Below, piece by piece: positions 9,124-17,469 of a stretch of DNA of 64,000 nt. Under the pieces are notes generated by a model that searched no databases, was not told the origin of the DNA, and worked only from the letters and a program-made list of their open reading frames with translations. Origin of the DNA: Polaribacter sp. BM10 (GTDB lineage Bacteria; Bacteroidota; Bacteroidia; Flavobacteriales; Flavobacteriaceae); the NCBI RefSeq assembly GCF_002005425.1, contig NZ_CP019704.1, positions 2,066,001 to 2,130,000 of the forward strand, read 5' to 3'. Both the position numbers and the translations under genes were made by a program. Numbering within the stretch: the stretch's first letter is position 1; every line of letters starts with the position of its first letter.

Positions 9124-10479
9124 CTAAACATGTTTTAAAAATTCATTAGGATTTTTAGCTTCATCATAAGGACCATGCTTTATTTTTTTATGTAGAGAAT
9201 AAATAAACAAAAGAAATAATAACGTATAAACTACTAAAAATAGGATTAACGAAAAGAGAATTTGATTTGATGATACTTCTTGAGAAAAGCCTTCGTTGGT
9301 TCTTAAATGCCCATAAACAATCCAAGGTTGTCTACCCATTTCTGCAGCAAACCAACCTACTTGATTGGCTATTTGCGGCAAAATTACGGAGAATGCAAAA
9401 ATATGTAAAAGCCATCTTTTGTCGAATAATTTTCCTCTCCACCATAAAAAACTTGCATATAATGTTAATGCGATTAAAAACATTCCGATAGCAATCATGA
9501 TATGATAAAACTGAAAAACTGCATTTACTTGTCCTGGTCTGTCTTCTTCTGAAAAAGCGTTTAAGCCAGTAACTGGTGCTTCAAAATCTTGATGTACTAA
9601 AAAGGATAATCCACCAGGTAAAGCTAAACCTATAACTTCTTGACTTTCATCATCTACCCAACCAAAAAGATACAAATCTGCCGGCGCCGATTTTTCATAA
9701 TGCCCTTCCATTGCGGCTAATTTAGCTGGCTGATTTTTTGCAACACCATCCGCAGAACTATGCCCAGAAACTAATTGTGTTAAAGAGATAATGGTTGCCA
9801 CAGCTAAAGCAATTTTAAATGCTTTTTTAGAAATTGTAATATATCGTCCTTTTAAAAGATAATAGGCATGAACACTTAAAACCAAAAAAGCACCTGCTAA
9901 AAAAGCTCCTTGCCATACATGAATAATTCTATCTACACTAGATGGATTAAAAACCATTTCCCAAAAATCGGTAACTTCTGCCCTAGCATTTAAACCTTCA
10001 CCTACAATATGATAACCTGCAGGAGTTTGTTGCCAACTATTGGCTACAACAATCCAAACTGCAGAAAACATAGAACCTAAAAAAACACCAATAGTAGAAA
10101 TAAAATGTACTTTCGGTGATACTCTGTTCCATCCAAAAATTAAAATGCCCAAAAAGGTACTTTCTAAACCAAATGCAAACAAGCCTTCTGCTGCTAATGC
10201 ACTACCAAAAATATCACCAACATATTTTGAATAAACAGACCAATTGGTACCAAATTCAAACTCCATAATAATTCCGGTAGCAACACCTATACCAAAAGTT
10301 ATAGCGAATATTTTTAACCAAAAACGAGTTAAAATTTCATAATGTTTATTACCCGTTTTTAAATATAAACCTTCCATTATTACCATAATAAATCCTATCC
10401 CTATACTTAAAGGTGGATATATATAGTGAAAGGCAATTGTGAATGCAAACTGAATTCGTGCTAAAATTTCTGTATCCAT
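9124..10479 (-). CDS. cydA: Cytochrome bd ubiquinol oxidase subunit I
   Basis: The haem-carrying subunit of bd oxidase, 451 residues. Its length points to a short Q-loop. Visible features are His18 in FTIAFHYIYPPLSIG (the haem b595 ligand position), the acidic pair in AAEGLFAFGLEST, SWQQTPAGY, the Q-loop region around residues 240-320, and the GRQPWIVYG motif near the C-terminal helices. It is the first gene of a two-gene operon. Its promoter carries a GTAAC-N4-ATTAC dyad placed as in the RND operon promoter, so I infer Crp/Fnr-type control, probably by low oxygen or respiratory stress. Confidence 0.96.
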   Translation of the reverse strand: MDTEILARIQFAFTIAFHYIYPPLSIGIGFIMVIMEGLYLKTGNKHYEILTRFWLKIFAITFGIGVATGIIMEFEFGTNWSVYSKYVGDIFGSALAAEGLFAFGLESTFLGILIFGWNRVSPKVHFISTIGVFLGSMFSAVWIVVANSWQQTPAGYHIVGEGLNARAEVTDFWEMVFNPSSVDRIIHVWQGAFLAGAFLVLSVHAYYLLKGRYITISKKAFKIALAVATIISLTQLVSGHSSADGVAKNQPAKLAAMEGHYEKSAPADLYLFGWVDDESQEVIGLALPGGLSFLVHQDFEAPVTGLNAFSEEDRPGQVNAVFQFYHIMIAIGMFLIALTLYASFLWWRGKLFDKRWLLHIFAFSVILPQIANQVGWFAAEMGRQPWIVYGHLRTNEGFSQEVSSNQILFSLILFLVVYTLLFLLFIYSLHKKIKHGPYDEAKNPNEFLKHV

Positions 10480-10500
10480 GATAATGAATTAAATATACAG

Positions 10501-10547
10501 TAAATGTAAAATCTTTCTATTATTTTTAATGTAACAAATATTACATT
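10501..10547 (-). promoter_or_regulatory. cydA promoter with Crp/Fnr-type dyad
   Basis: The minus-strand TACATTTA (10501-10508) matches TAnnTTTG at 7 of 8 positions. The dyad GTAACAAATATTAC (10531-10544) extends as AATGTAA/TTACATT over 10528-10547. The centre-to-centre distance is 33.0 bp, identical to the RND and cytochrome promoters. The single mismatch in each element is consistent with a promoter that needs its activator. Confidence 0.7.
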
Positions 10548-10604
10548 TTATCGTGTTTAATTAAGTTTACAATACTTGAATTATTAAAATGTAAACTCAT
10601 AAAA

Positions 10605-10630
10605 AAAGCACTTGTCTACGCAAGTGCTTT
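10605..10630 (-). terminator. Terminator of the cytochrome c/thioredoxin operon
   Basis: A 10-bp stem (AAAGCACTTG/CAAGTGCTTT) with a 6-nt loop, and a run of seven A on the plus strand giving the U-tract on the minus-strand transcript. It lies 5 bp past the thioredoxin stop. Confidence 0.85.
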
Positions 10631-10634
10631 AGGG

Positions 10635-10931
10635 TTAACTAAATCTTTTTATAATTTCAACCAATTCTTTTGTTTGTAAAACTCCAGATTGTCGCCAAAG
10701 CTGTTTTCCTTCTTTAAAAACCATAAAAGTTGGCACTCCTCTAACTTGATATTTTGATGCTAATGATTGATTTTTATCAACATTTATTTTAATAATTGAA
10801 ACCTTGTCGCCTAAAACGTCTTTAACTTGTTTTAAAATTGGACTCATCATTTTACAAGGACCACACCATTCTGCAAAAAAATCGACTAAAACAGGTTTTT
10901 CTTGATGTATTATTTCTGAAAATTTACTCAT
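10635..10931 (-). CDS. Thioredoxin
   Basis: A 98-residue single-domain thioredoxin. The active site WCGPCK is at residues 22-27 and the cis-proline loop (VRGVPTFMVF) lies about 50 residues later. There is no signal peptide, so it should act in the cytoplasm as a dithiol-disulfide oxidoreductase. It begins 8 bp after the gene for a cytochrome c/DUF3365 lipoprotein and ends before a terminator, so both are one transcript. The pairing of a cytoplasmic thioredoxin with a surface haem lipoprotein suggests a joint redox-stress response (inference). It may not be the main housekeeping thioredoxin. Confidence 0.93.
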   Translation of the reverse strand: MSKFSEIIHQEKPVLVDFFAEWCGPCKMMSPILKQVKDVLGDKVSIIKINVDKNQSLASKYQVRGVPTFMVFKEGKQLWRQSGVLQTKELVEIIKRFS

Positions 10932-10939
10932 GTTTAAAA

Positions 10940-11938
10940 CTATTTTTTGTTAAATGAAACATTCCAAATTCCACGAACTTGATTTATATCGTAACCCAAA
11001 GCCTGATCTTTGGGATATAATTCTTTTAATTTAGAAAGCGTGTTTTCTGTAACTTCTTTTTTAGGAGATCCATGGCATTGCAAACACATACTATTTGTTT
11101 TAATAGGGTAATAAACATTTATATTGTTTGCAGTTTCTACTACTATTGGCTCTGATTCTTTATTTACTGCAACATCTTTTTTAAATAATTTAATCATTTT
11201 TAGTTCCTCTAAATTAGCAGCATTTTTAGGGTTTCTAGGTTTATCTGAAACTCTTTTAATAGTTGCTTTGTGAAAAACAGACATACTATCTGTTAAAGGA
11301 TATGCTTTTACGTTGCAAAATTTTAACGCTTCTAGTGTACCTTCTTTTTGAATTTTACTCATTAAATTTTTGCCTAAAACTGCTTTTGTAGAAAGAGCAT
11401 ATTGCAAACCTCTCTCAGAATTTGGTAAATCTTTAAAATTTTCACCCATTTTATGGTCTTGCTTCCCTTTCGTTTTTACTTTTCCCTTTCCTTTACCTCT
11501 TTCTTCATTAAAATGAGACTCAAACCATTCTGGTTGTTCAATATTATTATCATAAATATATTCAGCAATTTTTTTAATATCGTTTGCTGCAAAGACCTGT
11601 TTAGGCATTAGACCAAATCTTCTTACAGCACCTCTCATTTTTGAAGTTTCTTTAGTAGGGTTTTTCACAAAACTTTGTACAGATTCTATAAACTTCTCTT
11701 TAGTGGTTTCTGAAGAAATATAATGTTTTTTGATAGCAATCATAGGAGGTGCAATTCTATCATCATGCGAAGCAGAAGGACTATGACAAACATAACATTT
11801 ATTTTCCATGAGTTTTTTACCTTCTGGTTGTTGAATGTTTTTAGAAGTTATTACTTCTTTTTTAGAGTATGAAGGCCTGTTATTATCTTTACAACTGAAA
11901 AATAGTATGAATACTAATAATAATGTAAGTAATCTCAT
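10940..11938 (-). CDS. Lipoprotein with cytochrome c domain and DUF3365 (Tll0287-like) haem domain
   Basis: A 332-residue exported lipoprotein; the signal ends at Cys16 (LLLVFILFFSCKDN). A class I-like cytochrome c domain follows (about 35-135) with the haem motif CYVCH at 48-52 and a candidate axial Met in RRFGLMPKQ. A Lys/Gly-rich linker (about 145-165) leads to a DUF3365 domain (about 170-332) with KFCNVKAYPLTD, RVSDKPRNPKNAAN and a second haem site CLQCH at 285-289. DUF3365 domains are known as single-haem sensor-like modules. Two covalently bound haems are predicted. First gene of an operon with thioredoxin, behind a Crp/Fnr-type dyad promoter that overlaps the end of the regulator gene. 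Substrate or signal unknown. Confidence 0.88.
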   Translation of the reverse strand: MRLLTLLLVFILFFSCKDNNRPSYSKKEVITSKNIQQPEGKKLMENKCYVCHSPSASHDDRIAPPMIAIKKHYISSETTKEKFIESVQSFVKNPTKETSKMRGAVRRFGLMPKQVFAANDIKKIAEYIYDNNIEQPEWFESHFNEERGKGKGKVKTKGKQDHKMGENFKDLPNSERGLQYALSTKAVLGKNLMSKIQKEGTLEALKFCNVKAYPLTDSMSVFHKATIKRVSDKPRNPKNAANLEELKMIKLFKKDVAVNKESEPIVVETANNINVYYPIKTNSMCLQCHGSPKKEVTENTLSKLKELYPKDQALGYDINQVRGIWNVSFNKK

Positions 11939-11949
11939 CTTTTTTTTTA

Positions 11950-11993
11950 CAAAAATAGACTCTAATTTTCTTTTGTACAGTAACCAATGTTAC
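11950..11993 (-). promoter_or_regulatory. Promoter of the cytochrome c/thioredoxin operon with GTAAC-N4-GTTAC dyad
   Basis: The minus-strand TATTTTTG (11950-11957) is an exact TAnnTTTG. The perfect dyad GTAACCAATGTTAC (11980-11993) overlaps the stop codon of the crp/fnr-type gene. Centre spacing is 33.0 bp. Because the dyad overlaps the regulator's own stop codon, binding there could also affect read-through from that gene. Confidence 0.75.
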
Positions 11994-12622
11994 AGTTCTA
12001 GAACCTTTATATTGTTTCTAAAAAGTTGAATTTTATTTTCATTCTCTAGCTTTTTTAACAATCTAGAAATTACAACTCTAGAAGTGTGTAAATCGTCTGA
12101 AATTTGTTTGTGAGTTACTTGTAAAACATCATTGTGTGTAACCATAGCTTTGTCTTTTAAATACTTAAAAAGGCGCTCGTCCATCTTTAAAAAAGCAATA
12201 GTATCTACTGCAACAAGAAGTTCTTCTACTCGGTTGTGGTAACTTTGTAAAATAAAAGATTGCCAAGATTTATAAGAGCTTAACCATGCGGTCATCTTTT
12301 CTTTTGGCAACATTATTAACTCTACATCTGTTTCTGCAACGGCTCTTATTTTGCTTTTTGTTTGTCCCATACAGCAAGAAAGTGTCATGGCACAAGTATC
12401 TCCTTTTTCTAAATAATATAAAACTAGCTCCTCGCCTTTTTCATCTTCTCTAAGTATTTTTATAGCTCCAGAAAGTAATAATGGCATCGAAGTTATGTAA
12501 TCTCCTCGATCTATAATTGTAGACTCTGCTTTATAAGCTTTAGAAACACCTATTTCTGTGATTTCTTGTATTAAACTATCTTCAAAAAGATATCCAAAAT
12601 TAGTCGCTAATTCGTCTGCCAT
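11990..12622 (-). CDS. Crp/Fnr-family transcriptional regulator
   Basis: A 210-residue regulator with an N-terminal cyclic-nucleotide-binding-like beta-roll (about 20-125), a long dimerisation helix (about 115-145) and a C-terminal winged helix-turn-helix whose recognition helix is TSRVVISRLLKKLE (about 180-193). It lacks the N-terminal cysteine cluster of oxygen-sensing FNR, but has C77, C83 and C84 (TCAMTLSCCMG) in the sensor domain, a pattern I associate with Bacteroidetes members. At the position of the CRP/FNR DNA-reading Glu it has Val183; Ser186 and Arg187 match FNR. Three dyads of one type lie in neighbouring promoters, so it is the best candidate to bind them. Effector unknown. Confidence 0.92.
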   Translation of the reverse strand: MADELATNFGYLFEDSLIQEITEIGVSKAYKAESTIIDRGDYITSMPLLLSGAIKILREDEKGEELVLYYLEKGDTCAMTLSCCMGQTKSKIRAVAETDVELIMLPKEKMTAWLSSYKSWQSFILQSYHNRVEELLVAVDTIAFLKMDERLFKYLKDKAMVTHNDVLQVTHKQISDDLHTSRVVISRLLKKLENENKIQLFRNNIKVLEL

Positions 12623-12701
12623 TTTATAAATTTTAAAAGTATAAAAATAATAAAATGATTTTACGCAAAGTATTTTAAACCTATTAAAGATTTAAGTTTG
12701 A

Positions 12702-12833
12702 TTATTTTACTTTCTTATCTGAATTTATCAATAAAAAAATTGTTACTATTAAACCGATTACTACAACAGCAAATACACCAATCATAACTGTACCGTTTAC
12801 CCAAGAAACTAGCGGAAAATTTAAAAAGTCCAT
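12702..12833 (-). CDS. Small single-span membrane protein (43 aa)
   Basis: The frame encodes 43 residues beginning MDFLNFPLVSWVNGTVMIG and ending in a short basic tail (NSDKKVK), with one hydrophobic helix at about residues 15-36. I do not recognise the family. Support for a real gene is the clean membrane-protein composition and its own promoter: an exact TAnnTTTG with an FNR-like dyad 33 bp further upstream (12850-12892). It lies 80 bp upstream of the Crp/Fnr gene on the same strand and might be co-transcribed with it. A role linked to respiration is inference from the promoter only. Confidence 0.6.
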   Translation of the reverse strand: MDFLNFPLVSWVNGTVMIGVFAVVVIGLIVTIFLLINSDKKVK

Positions 12834-12849
12834 AATTTTAAGTTTGCTA

Positions 12850-12892
12850 CAAAACTAAAAACTATGGACTTTAAAATTTATGATATTAATCA
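12850..12892 (-). promoter_or_regulatory. Promoter with FNR-like dyad upstream of the 43-aa membrane protein
   Basis: The minus-strand TAGTTTTG (12850-12857) is an exact -7 element 17 bp before the start codon. The dyad TGAT-ATTA-ATCA (12881-12892) has the core of the classical FNR box TTGAT-N4-ATCAA, and its centre is 33.0 bp upstream of the -7 centre. It lies 4 bp beyond the stop codon of the upstream TolC-family gene. Confidence 0.65.
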
Positions 12893-12896
12893 GGTT

Positions 12897-14240
12897 TTAA
12901 AAATCTACGTTTAAAATATCTCCGCTTAATTGTAATAATTGAAGTTCAATTAATTTCGCATCAAACTTTGCATTATTTAATGCCGTTTTAGAGTTTATAA
13001 GATTTATTTGAGCTTGTCTAAACTCTATTGAGGTTACTTGCCCTAGTTTGTATCGCTCTTGTGTTCTTTTAAAGTTATTCTCTGTAGTTAAAACATTTGT
13101 TTCTTGAGCTTTTAAAATAAATAACTGATTTTGATAATTTTCCCAAGTATTCTTTAGATTATTTTCTATAGTTATTTTTTGTTGTTCTAAAAGTATTTGC
13201 TGATTTTCTAAAGCAATTTTAGAATTGGCAATTCTTGTTTTTGTTGAACCTCCATCAAAAATATTCCATGTTAAATTAACACCCGCATTTAAACCATCAG
13301 ACGTAATTAATTTTGCGCCAAAAGGATTGATTAAATTCTCGTTTCTAGTTCTATTATAACCATAAGAAGCATTAAAATTTAAAGACGGTAAATAACTTGC
13401 TTTGTTAATTTTGATATTAAACTCGCTTATAGCAATGTTTTTTTCATTCTGTTTTAAAAGCGAATTATTTTCTAATGTTTTATTTTTTAAATCATTAAAG
13501 TTTAACATTTTATTATAAGTCACTTCTGTTTCAACAGAAAAATTTGCATCGTTTTTTTTACCTAAAATAACATTTAAACCACGTTTTGCATTGTTTAATT
13601 GTTGTTTTGCTGCGATTAAAGAAATGCTATCATTATTTACATCTACTTGCGCGTTTAAAAACTCTAATTTGGTAGATTGACCATAATCATATTGATATTT
13701 AGCACGTTGTAAGCGTTGTTTAGAAATAGTTAGTGCTTCTGTTAAGTTGTCTGTATTTTCTGATAAACGAGCAATTTGAAAATACGTTGTAAACAATTGT
13801 AAATATGTGTTTTCTATGGTTTCTCTAGCTTGTAACTCTGTTAAATTATAGGTTTCTTTTAATTGCTCTACATTATATTTACGACCAAAACCATCAAAAA
13901 TTGTATAGTTTACAGCAAGTGATGCATTGTATGTTTTTGCTACAACACCATTACCAGATATTTCAGAATCATCACCAGTATCTCTATCCGTAAAAATTAA
14001 ACTTTGATTGTTTCTACTATAGTTTGCACCAGAATTAAAAGTTGCAGATGGTAATTTACCTGTATTATAAATACTTGTATTGTTCTCTGCAATTTCTAAG
14101 TTATTCTTGGCAATTTTAATTCCGAAATTATTTTCTAATGTTATTTCTAGCGCTTTTTCTTTGGTTAAAATTTCTTGAGAAACCATTTGTAAAGTCGATA
14201 AAAAAACGACTGCTAATATTGTTTTTCTTACCAATCTCAT
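12897..14240 (-). CDS. TolC-family outer-membrane efflux channel (second RND system)
   Basis: The outer-membrane channel of the second tripartite pump, about 447 residues from the preferred start. The signal peptide is MRLVRKTILAVVFLSTLQMVSQ. Two OEP repeats are visible (EKALEITLENNFGIKIAKNN in the first; NLTWNIFDGGSTKTRIANSK opening the second). A start at 14285 would add 15 residues and overlap the permease by 44 bp. The ATG at 14240 follows the permease stop by one base and gives a normal signal peptide, so I chose it. It is last in the operon adaptor, permease, channel, a different order from the first pump. No strong terminator is seen after it. Confidence 0.92.
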   Translation of the reverse strand: MRLVRKTILAVVFLSTLQMVSQEILTKEKALEITLENNFGIKIAKNNLEIAENNTSIYNTGKLPSATFNSGANYSRNNQSLIFTDRDTGDDSEISGNGVVAKTYNASLAVNYTIFDGFGRKYNVEQLKETYNLTELQARETIENTYLQLFTTYFQIARLSENTDNLTEALTISKQRLQRAKYQYDYGQSTKLEFLNAQVDVNNDSISLIAAKQQLNNAKRGLNVILGKKNDANFSVETEVTYNKMLNFNDLKNKTLENNSLLKQNEKNIAISEFNIKINKASYLPSLNFNASYGYNRTRNENLINPFGAKLITSDGLNAGVNLTWNIFDGGSTKTRIANSKIALENQQILLEQQKITIENNLKNTWENYQNQLFILKAQETNVLTTENNFKRTQERYKLGQVTSIEFRQAQINLINSKTALNNAKFDAKLIELQLLQLSGDILNVDF

Positions 14241-14241
14241 A

Positions 14242-17200
14242 TTATTCTTCTTTTGAATTAATCTTAAGAGTTTGTTCTTCTTCATCTACTTTGGCTTCTA
14301 TAATTGCTCTTTCTACCTCTTCTTTTGTTACAGGTTCTCCTGTTTTTAACCACTTAGCCTTTACTTTAATAGAGTTAGACACAGAAAGTAAAATAGGCAA
14401 CATAACCAACGTTAAAACAGTAGCAATTGCAATACCATAAGAAATTGAAATTGCCATTGGAATTAAAAATTGTGCTTGCCTACTTTTTTCTAATAATAAA
14501 GGTGCTAAACCTGCAACTGTAGTTAAAGAAGTTAAAAATATCGCTCTAAAACGAGATTGACCTGCAGCAATTAAAGCATCATCGTATTTCATGCCTTCTT
14601 TAAGGTAATTATTAAACTTACCAATTAATACCAAACCATCGTTTACCATAATTCCTATTAAGGCAATAATTCCTAAAAAGGATAAAATACCAATTGGAAA
14701 ATTATGAAAGTAATGCCCCCAAACTACTCCAATCATACTAAAAGGAATCATGATTATTAATAAAATTGGCTGGCTATAAGAACGGAACGTAAATGCGATT
14801 ACAATATAAATTAGTAATAAAATAATAGGCCCAACAACATTTACAGAATCTGTAGTTTTTTTAGCTTCTCTATTTTGACCTTCATATAACGGTGAAACTG
14901 TTGGATATTTAGATATTATTTCTGGCATTACCCTTGTTTTAATATCATCTAAAATTTCTGTTGCACTTGTTTCTAGATCTTTTAAATCTGCTGTAATTTG
15001 AATTTCTCTTTTACCTTTTAAATGATTTATTGCAATATCACCTCTAGCAATTGTATAATTTGCAATTTCAGAAAATGCAACTCGAGTACCAGAAGGTGTA
15101 GAAATTCGCATGTCATCTAAATTCTTTATAGAAGATCTATCTTTTTTATCATAACGAACCCAAACTTTAATTTCATCTTGACCTCTTTGAAATCTTTGAG
15201 CCTGAAATCCGAAGAAACCATATCTAATTTGCGCCATGATTGCTTGCAAATTCAAGCCTAATAAATACGCATTGTCTTTTAAAGTAATTTGAATTTCTTT
15301 AATTCCGGCAGGATCATTATCTGCAATATCTTTAAGTAGAGCATTGTTTTCTAGCTCTTTCTTAAGCTCTTGTTTAGCAGCTTTTAACTCGCTAATATTA
15401 TTACCTAATAAAGAAACAGCAACCGGACTTCCACCAAAATTACCACCAGACCCAAAAGTTAAACTTTCTACACCATAAACTTTACCAACTTTATCGCTAA
15501 TAGAATTTGTAATTTCTGGTGACGAGAAATCTCTGGCTTCACCAGGTAAAAGATTTACCGTTAAAGTTGCGTTTGCACTACCAGGTCCAATTCTTTTAAT
15601 AACATTTTCTACTACAGAAATATTACCTGTTTGTTTTTCTGTGTATTCTGTATTTGTTAACCAAACTTTTTCTTCTATAGACGATATTATAGAATCTGTA
15701 ATTTGCTCGTTAGTACCTTGTGGCATTGTTAAAGTTATCTGAACTCTATCACTTGCTATTCTTGGAAAAAACGCTTGTTTTACAATACCTGCATTCATTG
15801 CCATAATACTAAATATTACAAGCGCAATTGGTAAAGACAATGCAAAAACTTTGTTTTGCAAACAGAACTTTAAAAAAGGCATGTAAAAAGTATCTCTTAA
15901 TTTCATTAACAACCTATCTGCTGCTTTGTTTACTTTTGTAAAAAAAGTATCGAAAAAATTGGTTTTTTTCTCTTCTCCGTTTTCTTCTCTTTTTCTTTCT
16001 AAAGCTTTAGAATGTGCAATATGCGCCGGTAAAATAACCAATGCTTCTACCAAAGAAACCGTTAATGTTAATAATACAATTGTAGAAACTTCACCAAAAA
16101 AACTTCCTATTCTACCATCAACAAAAAAGAATGTAGAAAATGCAATAATTGTAGTTAAAATAGCAGATACAATTGGCGGAATAACTTCCATTGTTCCATC
16201 AATTGCTGCATTTATTTTAGATTTTCCTAAATCGTAATAATGATGATAAATATTCTCTCCAATCACAATACCATCATCAACCAAAATACCAATAACGATG
16301 ATCATACCAAATAATGATAACACATTAATTGTTACATCAAACTGAGCAGCAAAAATAAACATCCCGAAAAATGCTACAGGTAAACCAAAAGCTACCCAAA
16401 TTGCCAATCTTAAATTTAAAAATAAGGCCAAGAAAAACAACACCAACAAGATACCTACAACTCCGTTTTCTATTAATAATTTCGTTCTACCATTTAGCGT
16501 AATAGAAGCATCACTAGAAATATTTAATTGTACATTTTGTTGTTGCTGATTAAATTTATGAATGTATTCTTTAATTTTATCTGCAGAACTAATTAAGTCT
16601 TCGTTATTTGTATTACTTACCGTAACATTAATTGCTAAATTACCGTTGTAATACAATCTATCTGGCGTTTCAGACCAAGTATCGCTAACTTTTGCAATAT
16701 CTTTTAATCGAATAATATTACCATCTGTAGATGTTCTAACTATTAAGTTTTGAAGTTCTACACCATAATAAGAACGATTACTTGCTCTAATTAAATAATC
16801 TTCTTCGGATGTTTTTATGTTACCACCAGTAATTAAAATATTAGAGTTTCTTATGGCATTTGCAACCTCTGTAAAAGACATATTGTAAGAGCGTAAATCG
16901 TTTTCTCTAACAGAAATTTCTATTTCTTCGTCTGGAAAACCAGAAATTGCTACTTGAGAAATTCCTTCGATACCTCTAATATCATTTTCTACATTTCTGG
17001 CATATTGTTTTAACGATTTTAAAGGAACATTTTCTCCACTAACCGTAAAACTTATTGTTGGTCTTATACTTTCTACCTTTGCAATTACTGCCGGCTCCAT
17101 ACCAGAAGGAAAAGACGGAACTCTATCTACTGCATTTTTAACATCAGATAAAACAACATCTATGTCTTTACCTTTTTCTACTTCGATATTTACACTTGCA

Positions 17201-17466
17201 GAGTTTTCTCTAGAAACAGATGTTACTCTTTCTACACCAACAATTCCTTTTAAATTGTCTTCAATTTTTAAAACAACACCTTCTTCCATTTCTGCTGGTG
17301 AAGCACCAGGATACGCTAAACTTATTTGAATAAGTTGCGAATCTACTAGCGGAAAAAACGAAGATTTCATGCTAATTGCACCAACCGCTCCAAAAATAAT
17401 AAATGCAAGAATCATTACATTTACAGCAACCGGATATTTAATAAAATAAGTAATGATTTTTTTCAT
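14242..17466 (-). CDS. RND-superfamily efflux transporter permease (second system)
   Basis: An inner-membrane proton-driven pump of 1074 residues. Visible are the N-terminal helix (about 12-32), AYPGASPAEMEEGVVLKIED (about 51-70), the relay pair D397/D398 in VIGILVDDGIVIGEN, a long central loop domain, and C-terminal helices with GIIALIGIMVNDGLVLIGKF. The charged C-terminal tail ends in NSKEE. It differs clearly from the first permease, including in the porter domain, so this is not a recent duplication. It sits 3 bp after its adaptor gene. The substrate cannot be assigned. Confidence 0.95.
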   Translation of the reverse strand: MKKIITYFIKYPVAVNVMILAFIIFGAVGAISMKSSFFPLVDSQLIQISLAYPGASPAEMEEGVVLKIEDNLKGIVGVERVTSVSRENSASVNIEVEKGKDIDVVLSDVKNAVDRVPSFPSGMEPAVIAKVESIRPTISFTVSGENVPLKSLKQYARNVENDIRGIEGISQVAISGFPDEEIEISVRENDLRSYNMSFTEVANAIRNSNILITGGNIKTSEEDYLIRASNRSYYGVELQNLIVRTSTDGNIIRLKDIAKVSDTWSETPDRLYYNGNLAINVTVSNTNNEDLISSADKIKEYIHKFNQQQQNVQLNISSDASITLNGRTKLLIENGVVGILLVLFFLALFLNLRLAIWVAFGLPVAFFGMFIFAAQFDVTINVLSLFGMIIVIGILVDDGIVIGENIYHHYYDLGKSKINAAIDGTMEVIPPIVSAILTTIIAFSTFFFVDGRIGSFFGEVSTIVLLTLTVSLVEALVILPAHIAHSKALERKREENGEEKKTNFFDTFFTKVNKAADRLLMKLRDTFYMPFLKFCLQNKVFALSLPIALVIFSIMAMNAGIVKQAFFPRIASDRVQITLTMPQGTNEQITDSIISSIEEKVWLTNTEYTEKQTGNISVVENVIKRIGPGSANATLTVNLLPGEARDFSSPEITNSISDKVGKVYGVESLTFGSGGNFGGSPVAVSLLGNNISELKAAKQELKKELENNALLKDIADNDPAGIKEIQITLKDNAYLLGLNLQAIMAQIRYGFFGFQAQRFQRGQDEIKVWVRYDKKDRSSIKNLDDMRISTPSGTRVAFSEIANYTIARGDIAINHLKGKREIQITADLKDLETSATEILDDIKTRVMPEIISKYPTVSPLYEGQNREAKKTTDSVNVVGPIILLLIYIVIAFTFRSYSQPILLIIMIPFSMIGVVWGHYFHNFPIGILSFLGIIALIGIMVNDGLVLIGKFNNYLKEGMKYDDALIAAGQSRFRAIFLTSLTTVAGLAPLLLEKSRQAQFLIPMAISISYGIAIATVLTLVMLPILLSVSNSIKVKAKWLKTGEPVTKEEVERAIIEAKVDEEEQTLKINSKEE

Positions 17467-17469
17467 AGT

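Noticed and set aside
12825..12872. 10-bp inverted repeat AAAGTCCATA/TATGGACTTT that includes the start codon of the 43-aa membrane protein, suggesting an RNA hairpin hiding the start.
   Set aside because: The promoter at 12850-12857 would start transcription near 12846, so the outer arm is not in the message. It may still be a DNA feature, but an RNA switch is not supported.
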